A stretch of 64,000 bases of DNA, from the NCBI GenBank assembly GCA_002989075.1, contig PSQN01000015.1, positions 2,170,001 to 2,234,000 of the forward strand. Reading direction: 5' to 3'. The DNA comes from Arthonia radiata (taxonomy: Eukaryota > Ascomycota > Arthoniomycetes > Arthoniales > Arthoniaceae). The translations under genes were made by a program, and so were the position numbers. Below are positions 34,610-46,320 of the stretch, piece after piece. Under the pieces are notes generated by a model that had not been told where the DNA came from, made no database searches, and worked only from the letters and a program-made list of their open reading frames with translations. Every line of letters begins with the position of its first letter. Position 1 is the stretch's first letter.

Positions 34610-36861
34610 TCAAGACATGTAACAACCGGTACCTTCTTTGCGCCCGGCAAGCCACGCTTGCCAATCGTAGCTGCCCCTCGGCGCGCCGTGTTTGCACCCT
34701 CCGTACCCTCCACTACCGCCCTGACTCCCGTAGGCGCCTGTTTGCGGTCTCGTCTCCAGCACTGCGACGCTCAAGTCCGGTAAGGAGAAGTCAAATCGTC
34801 CTTCAGGATTGCTCGTGATTGTCCGTACAGAGCTGATGACGGGGTTTTGACCTGCAGTTGCGACCTCCGCCATGGGATCTGTCGCACTGAGGACAGTCAA
34901 CTGCGCCTGCGTGCCGCCATTCACGCCATCGAACGTGACCGTGACGGGCACGCCACTTCCTTGCTGATTCGACCCCGTAGCAGCGGGCGCACTCGGCGTT
35001 GGAGGAGTGGTGACGCTGGCGTTGTAAACGGCCAGCTTAATGATATCAGCACCCGTCACGGTGTTGCTGCCGGCCGCCCAGAAGACGGGGCCATCCGATG
35101 GCGATTGAGCCGGACCTTGGTGGCCGGGCTGATCAGTGACGTTCGCCGTGCGCGTCTGTGTGAAGCGCGTGCCGCCCAATAGCTGCCACACTTGGTACGA
35201 GGTCGACAAGATGGTGTCTGCAGGATCTGCGGAGAAGGGGATCATGTTCGGCGTCCACTGGTAGGAGTTTAAGTTCTCAAAAAGAGGCGCGAACGCGTTA
35301 CCCAGAATCTTTGCAGCGTTGCGCTCCGCACCGAGCGAGAAGACCGCTTCCGCCACCGAGCCAATCCAGAAGGGGTTGCGCGAGTTCTGCGTGAAATTCA
35401 CTGATGGAAAGGAGCCGTTGGGGAAGGCGACCATGCTGGGCTTGTTCGGCTGGACGTTGGCGACCTCGCCAATAAGGATCTGATGGTCCGTTGTGTTCAG
35501 GTCGAAGAAGTCGGACTGGCTAACGAGTTGGTCGGGAACCCCGTACTGGTGGTAGTCGCCAGCGGCTCCAGGGCCGAAGGCATCTTGGTCGAGGGAATAC
35601 GTGGAGGCAATGATGTTGAGTTGAGGGTATTTTTGTTTGATTGCGTCGCGGAACATGCGGTATCGATATTGCGCGTAGCTATCGAAGCCGTCGTTGAGGT
35701 TGTCTTCGTTGCCAATCTCCACGTACTGCAGCTTATACGGCTCGGGGTGGCCATTGGTGCAGCGGAGGCCGCCGTAGGTGGTCGACTCGTCGCCCAGGAT
35801 GTACTCAAGCTCGTTGAGGGCGTCCTGGATGTACGGGTCAAGCTCGCCTTCGGAGATGGTAACGCGATCGAGATAAAGTCCATCCCAAACTGCGAGAATG
35901 GCGTCCATATCGAGGTCTTCGCACCAGTGGAAGTACTCGTCAAGCCCGAGACCATCGGATTGGAAGTAATTCCATGACCCAAAGCGACCTGGTCGATCTT
36001 TCAGCGGGCCAATCGTTTCGTTCCACCGCCAGCGTGTGTTGCCAGCGCTGTTGCCTTCGAGGTTGTTGCCGCCGGGGAAGCGGAGAAAAGAGGGCGAAAG
36101 CTTCTTCAGGTTTTCCATCAAGTCCATACGCATGCCATTCGGACGGTTGTTATAGGTCGGTGGGAAGAGCGAGATCAGACTTAGTTGAATCGGCGCAGTG
36201 ACACCGGTGGAGTCCCAAGAGAGAGTGAAGGAGTTGTTAACGTTCGGTGCGGCTGTTGTGACTTCGAGGGTATAGGGAAAAGGCTGCCATCCTTGAGACG
36301 CGTCGAGGTCCACGTTGATCTTCGCGCTGCCAAATGGCGTGGCGTCTGTGCCGTTAGAATGGAGCGAGGCGGTGACTTGGCCGCGGTAGCTCCCCTTCAT
36401 GTAGAAAGAGCCAGAGTAGGTTTGAGGTCGCACGTCGATGCCCCAGAAGCCATTCTGTGAGAGACCGACTTGGCCACTGCCACCTGATACCGACGCTGAG
36501 AATGGTATAGCGGGGGATATAGGACTTGCATCATCGACAACAAGATGTAATTGAGCTCCACCGTTGGGATACCATGGCGCTGTGTTCACAGCTTTCGGAT
36601 CGGTGCCCTGAAAGGCACGGTTGGAGAGTAGCTCAGCGTATATACCACCGTCGCCGGACTGGTTGATATCCTGTTTGAGAGGGTATGATCAGCAACGTAT
36701 CCGTAACAATAGAATTAACGACGATCACGAACCTCGAAAAAAAGACCGTACTGTAGGGGCGAAACAGGTGTGCCACCTGTACTCCCTACTTGAAAATCGA
36801 CAGCGTATGCAAAACGAGTGAGGGCCGCAACGGCTAACAACAGGGACAAATGAAGAGGCAT
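34610..36861 (-). CDS. Secreted alpha-L-arabinofuranosidase, glycoside hydrolase family 51
   Basis: The enzyme releases terminal arabinose from arabinoxylan and arabinan in plant cell walls by a retaining mechanism. Exons 36861-36733 and 36670-34610 on the minus strand give 729 aa. A signal peptide (MPLHLSLLLAVAALTRFAYA) is present. Across the 62-bp intron the frame continues FFEDINQSGDGGIYAELLSNRAFQG, the family N-terminal block. The GH51 barrel includes LRFPGGNNLEG. The acid/base Glu sits in YVEIGNEDNL (about residue 360) and the nucleophile Glu in ILIGEVANV (about 443). The C-terminus carries a Thr/Pro/Gly-rich insert (about 600) and a Gly-rich tail ending in KEGTGCYMS, making it longer than usual GH51 enzymes. 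The substrate could be determined only by assay. Confidence 0.92.
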
Positions 36862-38850
36862 TGGCTCTTCTAGATGGCCGAGTCCGACTACAGGATAAGT
36901 CTTATAATTTCGTAACAAACACTATGTCTTCAATGGTGAGATGACCTAATGCTGCTTGGCTCGTGCGTGAGAAGCGACGTGTTCAGAGGTCCGTCGCAGA
37001 ATGCTCGTGCTCCAATGGGTGACAGGGATGAATGAAGCGAATAAAGTGGATCTTTATGCTGTAGTTCGAGGATCGCTGATGCTCGCTGAAGAATGGACGG
37101 TGAATAGAATGATATGCAGTCTGCAATGAACAACTCTGTTGATGTTTTGAGGTCTTGAAACACTACAATTAAGCTGAAAGAGAGTGATCCGAAATAGAAG
37201 GAGACAATGATGAGGCTGTAATGAGCGACTGAGGCACGAAGGCCAACTGAATAGTAAGAAGGAAAAGAAAATAGATGTGTTAGAGAAAAATGGACGGGAA
37301 GAAATCAAAGGGCGGAGGGAAGAGGCGTGGTGGGCGGTCCATCATCATATATACAACCCACACATCTACTCCTACTGTGATAACCCGCAGACTGCAATGG
37401 ATCAGAGCGAGTGTTCTGCGGGCGGACGAGCAATCCCTGTCGAGGATGCATCTGTCGGAAGGAACGCTTAGACGGGGTGAGTTTGATTAAGATCACCTTT
37501 CTAGGCGTCCGCCGGAACTGCAAGTGGGTTTGATGAATTGGCGCTTGGAGGAAGAGGACGGGTTTGGTGGAGTTGGGGGAGAAGTCGAAGGATGACAAGT
37601 TACAAGAGGGGGCCAAAGAGACGCGCTAGGACGGATTCGACATTTGTGGTGAGTGCCAGGGTACGTACCAGCCTCTCCCGAACGATCGCATCAGGGCGCG
37701 GCGGGCCCAATTCAAGCCTACTCGGGGATCTGTAACATGCCCAGCGTGGAAGAAGCCTGCGCGTGTCCTCCATTCTTGGTCGTTTGGCCAGCACAAACGC
37801 GCTGTTGCTTCCCTCGAAAGAAATGAAGGTCGGACAACCCATGTATACTGCGCCCCAATCGATGTGTGCAGAGATCTTGCTGTCGGCAGAGGATGCCGTC
37901 TTTGCATCTCTCTCGTTGGCCCGCTTGGCGAGTGCACGTCGGTTTTGCAGGCGTTTTGGGTGGAATTCGGACTACGGAATAGACGGACAGCCGGTCAGAG
38001 CCTCAGGCCCCGTGTTGCGGGCGTCGTTGCGAAGGCAGACCTCACCAACAGTCTTGGCGGTTTCACCTTGGGCTCAATCATGTCCCGCACAGACGCCCTC
38101 TCCAGAGCGTCCTCCGTCTTCCGCAGTCTGTGACTTCACACGTCCGTCACACTACGTACGGCGGTACACGATGGAGAGGGCGCCTATTTTTAGGCATTGG
38201 ATCTCTGGAACAGAACAGAAGTTGGTCTGCGCCCCGTCGATTATATTTGCCTGGCCCCATATCAATGATTTCACCACCCACCGGTGATCGCGTTCGCATA
38301 CTGTACGTAAACAGGCCCCTGCACGTATGCATACAACAACCGGGTCAATCAGGTTACTTCTGGCATAAGGAGTACCACAATCGTTCCGGACCAAAATTCT
38401 ACAAGACGCTTTCGGCGTGACGGCGGAGACACAGCAGATTAATGTACTTGTTGGCACTGCATGTGGATTCGCGTTCACGCTCCGTGGCTGCTGAATGTGG
38501 TTTGCGAGAGGCGATGTGATATGTGTGTGCATTAAAGCTTCGCTACATACGCGGGAGTTGGTGAATGTGTGCTAAGTCGATCAATGGAGATCAACAGACG
38601 CCAGAGATACCATCGCAACAAAACACAAACTCCTGACCGATGAATGATACTGGTGGCCACCACCAGGCCTTTTTCCCCCACATTTGCTGCTTCTCCCTAC
38701 TTACGGATGCTGTGAAAAGCTATGATGCTTGACAATGGTGACTAGTAAACACGTGAAAACATCGCCGCTTCCACACGTACTTCCGTAACCAGTGCGGTTC
38801 ATGGCTGGCTTGTCTGAGACACGCACGCATTCAGTGACAACCCAGCACGC
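36862..38850. other. 2-kb stretch without a supportable gene
   Basis: This is the largest gap in the right half. Overlapping short frames occur on both strands around 37.5-38.3 kb, none with a recognisable domain, signal or splice-consistent model. It includes the arabinofuranosidase promoter and the 3' region of the rhodopsin gene. Confidence 0.45.
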
Positions 38851-39922
38851 TTAAGCGCCCTCGTCGTCGTCACCAACACGGATGCTGCCTTCACTGCCCA
38901 AGCCGTGAGCCCAGAAGCCGCCGAGCTCGACGTTGGTCTCCGGCATGTTCATGTGGGTGAGCAGGAGCCAGAGGCCGAAGACGGGCTTGGCGAGCACGTC
39001 AAGAATGGCGTAAGCAATGATCTCACCATCAACGTCGACGTTGCGGGAGCCATCAGCGATACCCCAGACACTAAATCTAGTTAGTGGCCATACATCAGAG
39101 AAGCTTGTGGGTAATACGAACATTGGGTATGCAGTCCAGAGAATGAGCGTGAAGCCGGCAATGGAAGCGAAGAAGCCACCGACCTTACCACCCTTGGACA
39201 TGGCCATGGAGCGGCCGTGAATGGCCAAGTGCCAGATGATGACGAGGTAAGCAATGCAGGCAATGGCGTACCAACCCCACTTCTGGGCCGTGCTCTCGTC
39301 GCCGTAGGCAGCGAAGAGACCAGTCAGGACCATGACGAGATCAGCGACGATGGCCATGAGGATGTGAGCACCGTTAAGACCAGCGACGAGAGAGAGATCG
39401 AGGAGCAGAAGAGGGGTGGTGATGCTCCAGTCGACGTAACGAGCCCAGTAGACCTGGCGGTAGATGACCTCCTTGGTGTCTGGGACATGCTTGTGGTGGT
39501 CGGTCTCGACGACCTTGTGGTAGTTGATGCCATCACCCGAGGCCATGGCGAAGTAGGAGATGGCAGCAGTCATAACGATGAGGGTGGTGACGATGTGGTA
39601 GAGACGCTTGCTCTGCAGTGGAGTCAGTCGAGATGTCGTCTTGAGCTTGCTTGGGATGGACTGGGGCCACGTACAACTGGGACGCTCCAGCCCATGGCCG
39701 AGAAAGCGATGGTGGCAATCAACATGATGACGAAGACAACCCTTTGAGCTGTTAGGAGCTGTACTGAGCTCGGTAGATCAGTGTCACATACCAGAGAGTC
39801 CTCTTGCCAGCTTCGCCGGCTTCCTGGATCTCGATGGATGGCAGGACGGTGGGCAGAGGGGTGGCCGAGGCCATGACGGCCGAGGGCACATTGGCCAGAG
39901 CCTGCACGGGGTCGACGATCAT
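38851..39922 (-). CDS. Microbial (type I) rhodopsin, light-driven proton pump type
   Basis: This is a seven-helix retinal protein related to Leptosphaeria rhodopsin. Exons 39922-39792, 39741-39675, 39612-39122 and 39070-38851 on the minus strand give 302 aa. The helix C block is YWARYVDWSITTPLLLLDL. Asp127 and Asp138 match the proton acceptor (Asp85) and donor (Asp96) of bacteriorhodopsin with the same 11-residue spacing, and Arg124 matches Arg82. Helix G is ILDVLAKPVFGLWLL, with the retinal Schiff-base Lys258 and Asp254 as second counterion. Retention of both aspartates predicts outward proton pumping rather than a sensory opsin. The last intron (39071-39121, 51 bp) keeps the frame and has no in-frame stop. 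The C-terminus is acidic. No carotenoid genes lie nearby. Confidence 0.93.
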
Positions 39923-40692
39923 GATTATGGATGTTGACAGCTTCAGAAGATGAATTCGAAGATGCAAAGATGGAGTGGGAGAGGGAGAAGGAGTCTGGAG
40001 GCAGACGTGGTGATGAGAGCAAGAAGAGGAGAAAGAGGAGCGGCAGAGGAAGCTACGACCGCACCAAGAAGTGCTTCGGCGCTAGGCTGGCTCGAGCGTT
40101 ACATGACGTCGAGCGCGTAGTGAGGGGCGACCACGACCAAGCAAGCGCCAATCGAGATGCGCCCGCTGCATCCTGAATAAAACCCGCATCTCATTCACAT
40201 CCATGAAATGCTCTACTTCACGCTCCCCATCCACGCAGTCCAACGCCAGCATGATCAAAGTTGAAGACTCTCAATGCGTCTGTCAAAGGGCAAGCGACAG
40301 AGAGCAGCAACGCCGCAGCCAATTACTAGCTCACACCCGAGTCAACGCGATCCAGCCATGCACCATGCTCGATTCCAGATGCGTGGCTCGTGTGTGGGGA
40401 AAGCTGCGCAATGCATGCTCCTTATCACCTGACGCTCGACTTCACCACGCTAGGTCATGCGCCTTGCCAGGTAGACTGCTCGTTCTTATCGTGAGCATTC
40501 GCTCCACGATGCAACCTGAAATATACATACCGGTTTGCAAACAGATCTCTCCAAGCAACTCACCGCGTATTCCGCTCATTGGTGATCCATTGGATCTCTG
40601 TAACTTTCCAAGATCGCGAATCTTTCACTCATAATTGTACATTAGGAGTACAATATACACCAGTACTGGGCTCTCATCATATATGACCACCC
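39923..40692. other. Promoter region of the rhodopsin gene and 3' side of the mitochondrial TyrRS gene
   Basis: About 770 bp with no coding signal. No light-response or carbon-source motif was called, because short motifs cannot be supported by eye. Confidence 0.4.
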
Positions 40693-43390
40693 TCACTCAA
40701 CAGCCGCAAACTCACCCGCCTTGTCTTCGTCTTTCCACCACCCGCGCTCCACCATGCCCCCAACAAGACGCTCCCTTGCTCTCCTTCTGCGCTCCCTTGC
40801 AACCTCCGTCTGCTTCGCCTTCAACTCCTGTTTTCCTTGCGCTTCTCGTCGGTTAGCAAGTTCAGCTGGCGTCGGGATCGGTTCAGGAGGGGGTGCGGGT
40901 AATCGTATTGTCGGCTGCCGTCGACCGCCAATGGCTCGTCTTTGACGTTCCTGCTGGGCAAGTCGCATGCTCGAAATGTGCTCATCCTCCGCTTCCCGCT
41001 GGCTTCTTTGCTCAGCGCGCAGCGTCGCCATGGCTTGCTGAGACCCCTCAAGATGAGCCTTGCGCAGCATTCTCCGCTTTGCATCTTTGATACGCGCTTG
41101 ACGAGCCGGCGTCATGCCTGGCATCTCGCGTGAAGACCAACCAAGTCGGGTCCTCAACAGGGCATTCATGGATCGTGGAGAGCTCGTTGCTTCTTCTGTT
41201 TCGTCTCGAGATAGATTAGCTTCTTGTCCTGATCGATACATGGCCGTTTTGGGGGAGCGGTCTATTGTATTGTTCAAAAGCCGTCGACGTACCGCGTCAT
41301 CGTGAAAATAAGCCGCCGCTTCTTTACGCTGCTGCCGTCGGTTGTGCTCGGCGTCTTTGCGTTGAATATACTTTGCAGGTTCTTCGAACGAGCTATCGCC
41401 AGACTCAAGTTCCGACTGTCCCTTGGATGCTATGCTCGCACGCTGAGCAGCGAGCAGACTCTTGTGTTCGTCCCAGCCCGGGGGCGCTGGCAGCTTAAGC
41501 GTCTCGAAGAGCTCGTCGCTCACGACACGAATCACACGCACTTTCCATTTCCCACTACGCAGCACCAACAAGCCTTCCTCGCCTTGTTTATCCATCGCCC
41601 CGCTCTCATCGTCCCGTATGACATTTCTCCACGTCTCGCCTACATCGGCAGGCGCAGCTGGCCTGAAAGAGAGATCGTCATTCATCTGCTCTTTGTTGGA
41701 GCTGCGCCGGCCAAAGTAAGCACCTTTCGCCTGTGCTAAGCGATGCCCTTCACTGCGGGATGTGACAAGGCCCGCAGAATGGAGGACGCGAGCGATCGGT
41801 TTATTCTTGATTAGAGAGACCGGTAAAGTCACCCTGGCTGGACCGCCCGAGGGCTCGTTTGGTGAGTCGATGGGCGCAAAAGGGTTGAGCTTCTGGGAGA
41901 TGTAAGTAGCTCTCTCACGAGTTTGTGGATTTTGATTGTGCGCAAGGGGGTTGTCCTTGACGACGAGGGTAGCCGCCGCATCTTCTGCTGACGGCTGTTG
42001 CGGGGCCTGCGGCGTCCAATCGTAGTCGGAAGTTGCTTCAGTGTCCACAGCCGATGACATGAGCGTGGATAGATTTGTCGTCTTTCGCTGCTCCGCACGC
42101 TCAAGATATTGCTTTCTCGCCTTATCTGCATTCTCTTTCCCGTGTACCAGTTGGATGAACTCATGAGCTAGTGCGTGCTGTGGCTTGCGAGCAGAGCGAT
42201 CTTGCTCGTGCCGTGCCATAAGCTCCTTGATGTCCTCCAACGGAAGGAACGTAAATAGCTTGAGGTATCGTTCTGCATCTGTATCCGCCCTCCCAACCCA
42301 GAATGCGTAGAGGTCGAAGAGGCTGGTCATGTTTTGATCAAGCCAGACAGCATTGCCCGCACTCTTCCCAAACTTCTCCCCTGAAGACGTCGTGAGAAGG
42401 GGTACCGTGAAGCCAGCAGGTGCGTCCAGGCCATCCGCAGTTGTATCCTTGCGCGCATCCGGGTTCGGGTGCGTCTTCGCAACGTGCTTGACTGCGTCCA
42501 AGCCTGATACAATGTTACCGTATTGGTCGGCTCCTCCGATCTGCATCTGAATATTCTTTTCATCGTATAGGCGCCACCAATCCCACGCTTGAAGGATTGG
42601 ATAGCAGAACTCCGCAAAGGACATGCCTTCTCCGCTTTCAATCTTCCTCTTGACACTACCCCCGCAGTCAGCCCGACATCACGCGACCACGACTCTTTGC
42701 TACTCACGTGTCTCGACTCAGCATCGGACCAAGGCGCAGGCCTCGTCCCATGTACTTCAGCACATCTACAAATTGCACTTGGTTCCACCACGTCGCATTG
42801 TTGACGAGCTCCCTATGCCAGTATTTCTCGTACTTGTAGCCATGTCGCTCGGCTAATCTTTCTAGGTTTTGCCAGAGCTTTTTCACCTGATAGTGCATGC
42901 TAACAATGTTCGCTTTGCGCTCCGTGCTGGACATCTCCAGCCGATCTGAGGTCCTGCCGGTTGGGTCGCCAATGCGTGCGGTTCCTCCTCCTATTAGGCT
43001 GACAGTATGGAAACCATGTATATACATCCAGAAGAGCGCCATCAGGGGAACCAGGTGGCCGACATGTAGACTCGGCGCTGTGGGATCGATGCCGCAATAT
43101 ACGCCAATTCGTTTATCGATGAGGAGGTCGTCGAGCTTCTTCTTTTCGCCAGCGACGTCGTTGACGAAGCCACGCGATTCCAGCTTCGCAAGCATTGACT
43201 GACGGCTGCCTGCACGAATCTCCTTGGCCCATCGCTGCCATTGCTCCTGGGCTTCACGGACTTTCGCCTTGTAGGACTCGCTAATGTTGCGGCGCTGATG
43301 TCTAAGCAGGGAGAGGCGGCACGAGGAACAGATGTATCCTTGGTTGATCTGCGGCAGTCGTGGAATGGAGCCTGTGCTGCGAGGAGGCAT
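40693..43390 (-). CDS. MSY1: Mitochondrial tyrosyl-tRNA synthetase with long C-terminal extension
   Basis: The enzyme charges mitochondrial tRNA-Tyr; in some fungi (Neurospora CYT-18) the same protein also helps group I introns fold. Exons 43390-42708 and 42655-40693 on the minus strand give 881 aa. The class I motifs are present: HVGH (109-112, after GIDPTAPSL), the tyrosine pocket GGADQYGNIVSG, and KFGKS (322-326). An S4-like RNA-binding region (SLIKNKPIARVLHSAGLVTS) lies near residue 500. From about residue 640 a basic, Glu/Arg/Gln-rich coiled-coil-like tail of roughly 240 residues follows, uninterrupted to the stop. CYT-18 is about 670 residues, so this tail is unusual. The open frame starts with TTG; the ATG at 43390 gives a basic, presequence-like N-terminus. 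Confidence 0.92.
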
Positions 43391-43662
43391 TGGAAGTTTG
43401 ACCGTCAAGAACAGCTACGAAAGAGTCGCCTAAGAATGATTATGACGTCCGAATCTGGTAAGATCCAAGCTTCGCAGATTGCCGCTTGGGGCGCGTGACC
43501 GAGACTCGGACCACCTCAAAGGTCGTAACTCTCTTTTGTTGACATCCATACCTTTCACCGTCGCGCTCTGAAATAGACGCAAAACTCATCGAGAGCAGGC
43601 ACTACGATTCATCGCCTGTCATTAGAGGCCGCCTCAATAGTCTGTTTTGAAGACCATACGCC

Positions 43663-44105
43663 ATGGTAGGCCTCCACTATTCAACCCAGCCCCGCCTCAA
43701 TGCTACACAATACCCATTCGTTGGCGCATCGCGAGCGTGGGCTATTGTGGCAACTGGAACGTTGACGCGCTGACGGTGCTCGTAGGTGCTCGGTCGATTA
43801 ACTCACTACGCTTTTGACGCCGTGCTTGTCTCAGCTTTCCTCGCCGGCGTCCGAAGGTCAACAGGCTTAACGTACGTTCTCCTTAGAAGAAAACCCCGTC
43901 CGCCTCGTCTTCTTCCAGTGTATCATCAAATGCCGAGCATTCAGACTGACACTGACATTGCAGGCCCAGCTTTAAGCCAGAGAATGTATCCGAAAACACA
44001 GAGATTAAGAAGTGGGTAGGAACATATCTAGGTGTCGGCGAGTGGGTCATGGACACGAGCGTAGCTTTCATGGGGAGCAGCGGCTTTTTTGAGCGCAAGC
44101 GATGA
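43663..44105 (+). CDS. Small DUF1748-family protein
   Basis: Exons 43663-43665, 43786-43871 and 43964-44105 give 76 aa. The first exon is just the ATG codon, followed by a 120-bp intron. The protein reads M-VLGRLTHYAFDAVLVSAFLAGVRRSTGLT, then IKKWVGTYLGVGEWVMDTSVAFMGSSGFFERKR. This matches the short fungal DUF1748 family by its THY-x-x-DAVL and KKWV...YL...GEWV patterns. The role of the family is not known to me; a hydrophobic helix near the N-terminus could be membrane-associated. The gene is divergent from the mitochondrial TyrRS gene. Small genes of this kind are often missed, but frame, splice sites and family pattern agree. Confidence 0.83.
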
Positions 44106-44340
44106 TTGTCTGGATGTTGGAGGACACGTGTGGGCATGGACAAACACGACATGAGCTTTGGCGTCCAGGAGTTCAGGGTGAATACGACCAAACGCACGCT
44201 TTGAACGTTCCGAAGGCTCTGCGTCTTGGGCAAACGAAAGACCAAGTCCTTCAACCTTGTGTCTAATACCTTGCATATTGCTGAATGATAGCTTTTGAAA
44301 GCCTGCTCACTATCTTACACAACAACTCGCTTTGCCAGCT

Positions 44341-45843
44341 TTACTCCGATCCCATCGTTTCGGACGTCGATGTATCTTCCTGTACATTATTGTCGACATG
44401 ATCTTGCTCGACTAGTTGCCAAGCGCGCAATTCAGCATCGTCCAGTCCACCCTGTATGAACCGTTCCCAGAGTCCTTTCTTCATAATCATAGCCAACACC
44501 AGCACAACGGGGAGATGCCAGACGCTTGCCCAGAATAAACTCCTTGCGCTGCCCTTGGCGCCTTCATGCTGCAGATACCGCCATGATTCTCGCACGAGCC
44601 ATGCATTCACAACGCCGCTAGCAGGTACGAATGCCCAGCTTGTGACATCCGAGTAGCTCAAAGCAGCGCATATGGGGAACATGAGCACGCTGTATCTCAG
44701 AGAGATCCTAGCTGTCTTGCGAACGTCGTAGGATACAAGCATTCTGTATCCAGCCGCCGCGTATTCACTCCGGATAGGGTAGGCAAGCGCCCAGAAGTGA
44801 GGAAATTGCCACGCAAACAGGAGTGCTGCGAGAAGCCAGCCGCCGGCGCTACTCCCGTCCGACGCGAAGAGTAAATCACGCCAGGTCGCATCCGCATACG
44901 GTGTCGCTTGTCCAGCTGCCGCAGTCCAGCCCATCAGCGGGGGTATGCCACCAACAAGCGCGCCGGCCCAGGTGTTCCACACAGACAGCCGTTTCAGAGG
45001 TGTGTATATGCCAGCATACAGCAGAATATTGGCAGCGCCCAGACAGGCAGTCGTGGGGTTGACACCGTAGTTAAGAAGAGCGACGCCCGTGACGCCAGTA
45101 CAGATGGCGAACGCCAGCGCTGCTCGTGTCGTCATAAGCCCTCTTACGAGTGGCCTAGACCTCGTCCGCGTCATCTTGGCATCGTATTTGGGCTCGAACA
45201 GCATATTGAAAGCGTTTGCGCTTGCGCTTGCCAACGCCGTGCCAGTGGTAAGGGTCAAGAGCGTGAAAGGCGAAAGATTCATGGACGAAGACATTGGTGA
45301 GACTGCGACCGGAAATAGCGAGTAGGAGGCGGTGGTCGTAAGGACTATGAGAAAGGTGAGGCGGGGTTTGGAGAGTGAGAGGTAAGCCAACGCCGTGCGA
45401 CGGAGAGTGTTGGACGGTGCTTTGGAGGATAGCGTCGATAGCTGAGAAGAGGCATCGAGCGGAATTGCCTTTTCTTGGAGTGTAGTATCTGATCCTGTCG
45501 CATTGAGGGACTGTCGTTTCTTGCGCCGACGGTGCGGCAGTACAGCACCTTCAATCCTCCCCGCGGGGGGTAAATGTGATGATGCAGGTGCGGTACTCTC
45601 TAGAGAATGTGCGCTTCCACTGTCCTCTTCATTGCTTTGCCGTACTCGCAAGCGGGCCTGCAATTCCACTGGCCAGATATTATTGTCCCAGAAATATCGT
45701 CTCCCAGAGAGGATGTTTGATGCAGACGCCGCTGCGAGCGAGCCATATCCACGACTTCGCATTCGAAGCTGCTGGAGAAGAAACCATCTAAGATATGGTT
45801 GACATGTGCGTCCAGCGTAGAATAGATTTCGAGCGACAGACAT
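44341..45843 (-). CDS. COX10: Protoheme IX farnesyltransferase COX10
   Basis: COX10 is a UbiA-type prenyltransferase of the inner mitochondrial membrane that converts heme b to heme o, the first step of heme a synthesis for cytochrome oxidase. It is a single exon of 500 aa. The N-terminal 130 residues are a basic presequence and linker. The conserved prenyltransferase motif is NAFNMLFEPKYDAKMTRT, followed by RSRPL. Later conserved blocks are YTPLKRLSVWNTWAGALVGG, PPLMGW and FAWQFPHFWALA. Several transmembrane helices are evident. The length is normal for fungal Cox10. It is convergent with the DUF1748 gene, 235 bp apart. Confidence 0.94.
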   Translation of the reverse strand: MSVARNLFYAGRTCQPYLRWFLLQQLRMRSRGYGSLAAASASNILSGRRYFWDNNIWPVELQARLRVRQSNEEDSGSAHSLESTAPASSHLPPAGRIEGAVLPHRRRKKRQSLNATGSDTTLQEKAIPLDASSQLSTLSSKAPSNTLRRTALAYLSLSKPRLTFLIVLTTTASYSLFPVAVSPMSSSMNLSPFTLLTLTTGTALASASANAFNMLFEPKYDAKMTRTRSRPLVRGLMTTRAALAFAICTGVTGVALLNYGVNPTTACLGAANILLYAGIYTPLKRLSVWNTWAGALVGGIPPLMGWTAAAGQATPYADATWRDLLFASDGSSAGGWLLAALLFAWQFPHFWALAYPIRSEYAAAGYRMLVSYDVRKTARISLRYSVLMFPICAALSYSDVTSWAFVPASGVVNAWLVRESWRYLQHEGAKGSARSLFWASVWHLPVVLVLAMIMKKGLWERFIQGGLDDAELRAWQLVEQDHVDNNVQEDTSTSETMGSE

Positions 45844-46320
45844 GCATCAGTCGGTTCATGTTTTGCAGTGTGACCATTGAAGACCAGAACAGGCCTTGCT
45901 GGCTCACGCAATGGGCAGGGTATGCAAGGTGACGGGCTTTTGGTCAATTTGGGGGTCACGTGGTAAATAGTCCTGAGGATATTATGTGACAGAATTGCCA
46001 ACCCAAGGGCGAGACCAATGTCTGTCCGCAGAGTTTGCGCGTCATACGAAAGCAACCCCATCCTCGTTGGCGTTCTGCCACGCCAGGAGTTCCACTCTCG
46101 CTGGACAAAATATGAACAAAACAAGCCGTGCGCGAATACTCGACATCTCGAATTTCAAAGGCCTTCGTTATGACCCTGGGTATCTCAATTGATACAGTTT
46201 AAACATTGCTTTTGAACCACATAGCAACGACGCCAGCGATCGGGGCTTCACGTGAGTCATCATCCTGGAGTGCCTGCTCGTGACCACAGCCAACAGTACG
46301 AATGCATGGACCACGCAGGC
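45844..46320. other. Intergenic, nothing recognised
   Basis: It holds the COX10 promoter and the 3' end of CET1. No motif or RNA gene was seen. Confidence 0.4.

Noticed and set aside
35483-35977. Long open frame antisense to the GH51 gene
   Set aside because: It is Val/Glu-rich text produced by the codon bias of the arabinofuranosidase on the other strand, with no domain.
37600-38287. Possible multi-exon gene on either strand
   Set aside because: Frames overlap on both strands, no phase-consistent introns join them, and the translations look random.
39217-39747. 176-codon frame antisense to the rhodopsin
   Set aside because: Acidic repetitive translation that is the complement of the helical coding sequence; the rhodopsin is certain.
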